64,000 nucleotides of DNA from Akkermansiaceae bacterium (GTDB lineage: Bacteria; Verrucomicrobiota; Verrucomicrobiia; Verrucomicrobiales; Akkermansiaceae). The DNA lies in the NCBI GenBank assembly GCA_903878115.1, contig CAIRGO010000229.1, positions 1 to 64,000 of the forward strand. Reading direction: 5' to 3'. The notes under the pieces were generated by a model. That model ran no database searches, was not told where the DNA came from, and worked only from the letters and a program-made list of their open reading frames with translations. Position 1 is the stretch's first letter; every line of letters begins with the position of its first letter. Positions 59,196-64,000 of the stretch are shown here, in pieces. A program made the translations under genes and the position numbers.

Positions 59196-60722
59196 ATGAG
59201 AAATAAGAAAGTGATCATTGTAGGTGCCGGGCCTGGTGGATTGACCGCTGGGATGATCTTGGCATATCGTGGTTTTGACGTGACGATTTTGGAAAAACAG
59301 GCGTGCGTAGGTGGCAGAAATGCAGAATTGAAAGTAGGAGATTTCTCGTTCGATACGGGCCCAACTTTTTTGCATCAAAAATTTACTCTCGATGAAGTAT
59401 TCGCAGAGGCTGGTGCCAAGCCCGAGGATTACATGGATCTGAAATTGCTCGATCCGATGACGCGCTTGACTTGGGGTGATCTTTCGATGGAAACCACTAA
59501 CAACCGCACTCAGATGGAGGAAAATGTCGAAAAAGCATTTCCAGGTCATGGCGAAGGATACCGTCGTTTCATGGCCGATCATGCGGTGAAATTGGCTGCG
59601 ATTTATCCTTGCCTGCAACGTCCCTATCACCAGCTAAAATCTTTCCTCAGCGCTACATTAATGAAGGCGATTCCTTACGTTGCCACCGGGAAAAGTGTGG
59701 TCGATGTGTTAGAAAATTACTTTGCAGATGATCGCTTGAAGTTAGCGTTTACCTTTCAGGCGAAATACCTAGGCATGTCACCATGGCGCTGCCCGGCGCT
59801 GTTCAGCATTCTCTCGTACATCGAATACCGCTACGGGATCTATCACGTGCAAGGTGGTCTTTGCAAAATCTCCGAGGGCATGGCAAAAGTATTCGTCAAA
59901 AATGGCGGCAATTTGCGTCTCAATGCCGGAGTGAAAGAACTCAAGTTCACTGGTTCACAGGTCACGGGCGTGTTGTTAGAAAATGGGGAGTCACTCGACT
60001 GCGACGACATCATCATGAATGCCGATTATGCTCACGCGGTCACAAATTTACTTAATGGGAAATCACAGCCAGCAGAGCAAGTTGCAAAGAAAAAATTCTC
60101 CTGCTCTACGTTCATGCTCTATCTAGGCTTGGATAAAATTTACACGGAGGAACCACACCACCACATTATTTTTGCTGATAACTATCGTCACAATGTGGAA
60201 GACATTCAGAGCGAAAAAATTGTCTCCGATGACATGTCGGTCTATGTGCGGAATTCGTCGATCACCGACCCGCACGTTGCTCCTGCGGGGCAGTCGGGAA
60301 TCTACGTTTTGGTTCCCACGATCAATACTCGACATGGATTTGATTGGGAGGCCTACAAGCAAGAATACCGCGATAAAGTACTGGCTCGCATCGAGGCCAA
60401 GACTGGTATGAAAGACCTGCGTCAACACATCATTGCTGAACGCATTCTCACACCGCAAGATTGGCGTGACCAAGGCGATATTTTCATGGGTGCTACCTTT
60501 AATTTAGCCCACACGCTTGATCAAATGCTCTACCTCCGCCCACGCAATCTGATGGAGGGTTATGACAATCTCTATCTCGTTGGCGGTGGCACTCACCCCG
60601 GCAGCGGCCTGCCGACCATTTATGAAAGTGGTAGGTTATCTAGTAATTTGCTCTGCGATCGACACAAAGTCGCCTACGAACGAGTGGATATGGCACCAGA
60701 GTTTTTGAGCAATGCCGACTAA
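59196..60722 (+). CDS. phytoene desaturase family (CrtI/CrtN-type) oxidoreductase
   Basis: VIIVGAGPGGLTAGMILAYRGFDVTILEKQACVGGRN, FDTGPTFLH, NLYLVGGGTHPGSGLPTIYESG. Confidence 0.92.
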   Translation: MRNKKVIIVGAGPGGLTAGMILAYRGFDVTILEKQACVGGRNAELKVGDFSFDTGPTFLHQKFTLDEVFAEAGAKPEDYMDLKLLDPMTRLTWGDLSMETTNNRTQMEENVEKAFPGHGEGYRRFMADHAVKLAAIYPCLQRPYHQLKSFLSATLMKAIPYVATGKSVVDVLENYFADDRLKLAFTFQAKYLGMSPWRCPALFSILSYIEYRYGIYHVQGGLCKISEGMAKVFVKNGGNLRLNAGVKELKFTGSQVTGVLLENGESLDCDDIIMNADYAHAVTNLLNGKSQPAEQVAKKKFSCSTFMLYLGLDKIYTEEPHHHIIFADNYRHNVEDIQSEKIVSDDMSVYVRNSSITDPHVAPAGQSGIYVLVPTINTRHGFDWEAYKQEYRDKVLARIEAKTGMKDLRQHIIAERILTPQDWRDQGDIFMGATFNLAHTLDQMLYLRPRNLMEGYDNLYLVGGGTHPGSGLPTIYESGRLSSNLLCDRHKVAYERVDMAPEFLSNAD

Positions 60723-61688
60723 CTATTTTTTAGAGAGCTGACGAATCTTTACCGTCGATTCCTCGGCTTTTTTCTGGGCTTCTTCGAGGGCGAGGCCTTT
60801 GGGGACACCGGGGCGTTTGTGGCCGGTTTTTTGTAGCCACGCGAATTGTAGAATGCCGGATCTTTGTTTGATCAATCCGTGGATTTCTTTGCCTTGGGGG
60901 TAGTTGGCGAGCGATGATGCAAAATCAGTGGTGGTTTTTAGGTCGTCAGCTCCCGACGCCAGGAGGATGGTTTTTGCCATGAACCAGTGGCCGTTTTCAT
61001 CGGGATGGATGCCGTCGCTGCTAATGGTGAACGCGGGGTTTGCTTTGCGTTGATCGTCGAGGTATTGAGTCATTGGCCCATGAAGATCGATGACATTCCA
61101 GCTAGATTTTTTCTGCTCTAGCATCCACTCCGAGTAGGTCCCGAGAACGGCATTGTAATCAAATGGAAGTGCTCGTTTTTTCATATCATATATCGGCGGA
61201 GTGATGTGGACGATGGTCGCACCGCTGGAAACAACTGCATCGTGGAGTTTTTTCATGCCTTGCTGAAAAGCAGCGAAGCGTTGAGGATCGAGCGGCTCAT
61301 AGATGGCGCAATTCATGCCGTAACAGGCAAAAACGTAATCAGGTTTGATTTGCTCCAGCACTCGGGACAGTCGTTCATGCAAATCGGGGCGGGGGAATGA
61401 ACCGCCGGCGTGACCTTGCTCGGATAGTCCGGACACCGTTTCGCTGCTCAACCCGCAGTTGATCCATTCGATTTCGCGCTCGGGATGCCGAGTGGCAAAA
61501 TACGTTTGGATCATCACGCAATAACTACCCGCTTGGGTGATGCTGTCGCCAAGAAAAAGTACTTTTTTTACCTTGTCGGGCAGCGTTGCGGTTTTTTCTG
61601 CCGCGTCTGAAAATTGCCAACCGTAGCAGGAGAAGATAGCAAAAAATAGGCAAACAGAACGCAAATATGATGCTCTGAAAAGGTTCAT
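60723..61688 (-). CDS. secreted SGNH/GDSL hydrolase
   Basis: KVLFLGDSITQAGSYC block I, DGIHPDENGHWFMAK block V. Confidence 0.88.
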   Translation of the reverse strand: MNLFRASYLRSVCLFFAIFSCYGWQFSDAAEKTATLPDKVKKVLFLGDSITQAGSYCVMIQTYFATRHPEREIEWINCGLSSETVSGLSEQGHAGGSFPRPDLHERLSRVLEQIKPDYVFACYGMNCAIYEPLDPQRFAAFQQGMKKLHDAVVSSGATIVHITPPIYDMKKRALPFDYNAVLGTYSEWMLEQKKSSWNVIDLHGPMTQYLDDQRKANPAFTISSDGIHPDENGHWFMAKTILLASGADDLKTTTDFASSLANYPQGKEIHGLIKQRSGILQFAWLQKTGHKRPGVPKGLALEEAQKKAEESTVKIRQLSKK

Positions 61689-61847
61689 GGTGCCCAGCAT
61701 CATGGGCATTCACACTCATTTCGCAATGCTATTCTTAGGTCTAGCGAGGGATTTCTCAAATTATTTCCTAAAATTTCCTTGCGTTTCGCCAACGATGGCG
61801 TAAGAATTTGTTGCCGAAAATAGTATCTTTATCAACTAACTAAGGTT

Positions 61848-63602
61848 ATGCTTCCTGCCCACGCTCCATTCACTGAATCCACTCGCTCTCTCGTCAACGC
61901 CGCCCTTGTTGGCTTGGATGCAACTCAACGCGCATGGCTGTCCGGTTTTCTTGCCACGCCCGCAACTGAATTACCGCAAAAGCCTGCCACGAATGTAAAG
62001 GCGTTGATGTTATATGGCACGGAGTCTGGGAATTCAGAGAAACTAGCTGATCGCGCGGCAAAGGAAGCGAAGAAAAAGGGGATCTCTGCTACAGTGAAAA
62101 ACATGGCCGACCTATCACCATCCGATTTGAAAAAACATGCCAATGTATTGGTATTCGTCAGTACGTGGGGCGATGGCGAACCACCTGATGGGGCGACGAA
62201 ATTTTATAAGGAGTTCATGGCTCTCGAGGAAAAACTCACGAATGTAAATTTTTCCGTTTGCGCTTTGGGAGATACTTCTTACGAAAAATTCTGCCAAATT
62301 GGCAAAGACTTTGATGCCAAGCTCGAAGCATTAGACGCCAAACGATTGGTGCCACGTCAAGATTGCGATGTCGATTATGAAGACGCGTTCACCTCTTGGT
62401 TGACGGCGACGCTAGGCACGTTGGCTCCCGCGACAGTTGCGGTAGAAGCACCCGTTGTCGCTGTGGCTGTGGAAAGTTCCTATGGACTGAAAAATCCTTT
62501 TCCAGCAGAAGTCTTGGAAAATATCTTACTCAACGGCAAAGGCACCGCCAAAGAGACCATCCACGTTGAGCTATCTCTGGCTGGGTCAGGTCTGTCGTAT
62601 GAGCCAGGCGATGCACTAGCAGTGATTCCTTCCAATGCCGATGACGTAGTCGCGGCGCTGCTTAAAGCGGCGAAGCTGAAGGGCGATGAGGCCATTGAAA
62701 CTAAAGCTTCTGGGAAAAAATCACTGATCGAGGCGCTCACCGCAGATCTCGACATCACGGGACTTTCTCGTTCGGTGCTGACAAAACTTCAGGAGGCTAG
62801 TCCACACCCGAAATTAGCGGCATTGCTCGATGAAAATGCCAAGGAGCAACTCAAAGAATACAACTACGGCCGGGAAATCATTGACGCCATAAGCGATTTT
62901 GCACCCGATGGACTAGCGGCGCAGAGTCTCGCTAGTCTATTTCGCAAATTGCCACCGCGGCTTTATTCGATTGCCTCTAGCCCGCTAGCACATCCTGATG
63001 AAGTTCACCTAACGGTTGCCGCCGTCCGCTATCAAAGCCATGGCCGCGAGCGCAAAGGAGTAGCATCGACATTCCTTGCGGATCAGGGACATCCCGGTCA
63101 GTCTGTTAAAGTTTACACACACGCCAACAAAAACTTCCGCCTCCCAGCCAGCGGTGATACTCCTATCATCATGGTCGGGCCGGGAACTGGTGTGGCGCCA
63201 TTCCGCGCCTTTGTTGAGCATCGCGCAGAATTAGGCAATACCGGGAAAAACTGGTTATTCTTCGGTGATCAGCATTACATGTTCGATTTCCTCTATCAAC
63301 TTGAGTGGCAGGAGCATTTGAAAAACGGCACGCTTTCTCGTCTCGACGTTGCCTTTTCGCGCGACCAACCTGAGAAAATCTATGTGCAGCAGCGCATTGC
63401 TGAAAAGGGCAAAGACCTCTACGCTTGGCTGCAACAAGGCGCACATTTCTACGTCTGCGGCGATGCCTCGCGCATGGCCCATGATGTTCACGAAGCACTT
63501 ACGCAAATCTACATCACCCATGGCAAACTTACCCGCGAAGCAGCGGAAGCTGAACTAGAAGCCCTGAAAAAAGCAAAACGCTACCAGCGAGATGTTTATT
63601 GA
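61848..63602 (+). CDS. cysJ: sulfite reductase flavoprotein subunit (diflavin reductase)
   Basis: Flavodoxin YGTESGNSEKLADRAAKEAKK, RLYSIASSPLAHPDEVHLTV, GPGTGVAPFRAFVEHRAELG. Confidence 0.93.
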   Translation: MLPAHAPFTESTRSLVNAALVGLDATQRAWLSGFLATPATELPQKPATNVKALMLYGTESGNSEKLADRAAKEAKKKGISATVKNMADLSPSDLKKHANVLVFVSTWGDGEPPDGATKFYKEFMALEEKLTNVNFSVCALGDTSYEKFCQIGKDFDAKLEALDAKRLVPRQDCDVDYEDAFTSWLTATLGTLAPATVAVEAPVVAVAVESSYGLKNPFPAEVLENILLNGKGTAKETIHVELSLAGSGLSYEPGDALAVIPSNADDVVAALLKAAKLKGDEAIETKASGKKSLIEALTADLDITGLSRSVLTKLQEASPHPKLAALLDENAKEQLKEYNYGREIIDAISDFAPDGLAAQSLASLFRKLPPRLYSIASSPLAHPDEVHLTVAAVRYQSHGRERKGVASTFLADQGHPGQSVKVYTHANKNFRLPASGDTPIIMVGPGTGVAPFRAFVEHRAELGNTGKNWLFFGDQHYMFDFLYQLEWQEHLKNGTLSRLDVAFSRDQPEKIYVQQRIAEKGKDLYAWLQQGAHFYVCGDASRMAHDVHEALTQIYITHGKLTREAAEAELEALKKAKRYQRDVY

Positions 63603-63666
63603 GAAAATCTGACCGATCCGACCAATCAGTCTAATCCGACCGATCATTATACGAAGCAAAAAAGTC

Positions 63667-64000
63667 ATGTCCGAACAAAAATTAGCCGCCAACGAATACA
63701 TCAAGATCCGCTCGAATTATCTGCGCGGGAATTTGGCCGAAGAACTTGCCGATGTCTCTACCGGATCCATTTCCGAGGATAATCAACAACTCATTAAGTT
63801 TCACGGTTCCTATATGCAGGATGACCGCGATCTGCGTGCTGATCGTCGCAAGCATCGTCTCGAAAAAGCCTACTCGTTCATGATCCGCATCCGCGTTCCA
63901 GGAGGTGTTTCTACCCCCGCACAGTGGCTGGCAACAGATGAACTGTGCGAGAAGTATGGCAATCACGATTTTAAACTCACCACCCGCCAAGCTTACCAAC
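63667..64000 (+). CDS. cysI: sulfite reductase hemoprotein subunit, N-terminal part (runs off window)
   Basis: MSEQKLAANEYIKIRSNYLRG...LIKFHGSYMQDDRDLRADRRKHRLEKAYSFMIRIRVPGGVSTPAQW...FKLTTRQAYQ; not in ORF track because no stop in window. Confidence 0.9.
   Translation, partial: MSEQKLAANEYIKIRSNYLRGNLAEELADVSTGSISEDNQQLIKFHGSYMQDDRDLRADRRKHRLEKAYSFMIRIRVPGGVSTPAQWLATDELCEKYGNHDFKLTTRQAYQ

Noticed and set aside
1-64000. Many 60-150 aa ORFs in the track opposite or out of frame to long genes
   Set aside because: Shadow ORFs of well-supported genes, with no recognisable motifs or independent evidence.
1-64000. Apparent preference for Leu codons TTA/CTA before G-starting codons (frequent TTAG/CTAG, e.g. 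ttg tta gaa aaa)
   Set aside because: Noted by eye only; needs genome-wide codon-pair statistics before it can be called unusual.
1-64000. tRNA, rRNA or CRISPR arrays
   Set aside because: None recognised on reading either strand; absence is not proven without tRNAscan/Infernal.

Overview
The window looks like a bacterial chromosome segment of probable Verrucomicrobiota affiliation. That assignment is inferred from gene content (MurC-MurB fusion, divergent FtsZ, PEP-CTERM remnant) and is not proven. Recognisable genes: pckG 3' end, intradiol dioxygenase, an anthranilate/isochorismate-type chorismate-binding enzyme, glnD, a type III PKS/flavoprotein/methyltransferase cluster, a GH63-type glucosidase, rplU-rpmA, tsaE, mnmG, cdd, pdhA-pdhB-pdhC, an AddA-like helicase/nuclease, a dcw cluster (murG-murCB-ddl-ftsQ-ftsA-ftsZ), crtI-like, cysJ and the start of cysI. 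An apparently foreign island (~9.45-17.25 kb) carries a bacterial nitric-oxide-synthase oxygenase and a partly duplicated two-component system. It also has three copies of a ~50-bp conserved double-dyad element and a PEP-CTERM gene remnant. Its left edge is bounded by a decayed copy of part of the chorismate-binding gene that lies intact at its right edge. The most unusual signal is a 16-bp palindrome, TACTA-N6-TAGTA, with 8 exact copies (plus 2 one-mismatch copies) across 64 kb, where ~0.06 would be expected by chance. Most copies lie inside genes and none in the island. No rRNA, tRNA, CRISPR array or intact transposase was recognised.
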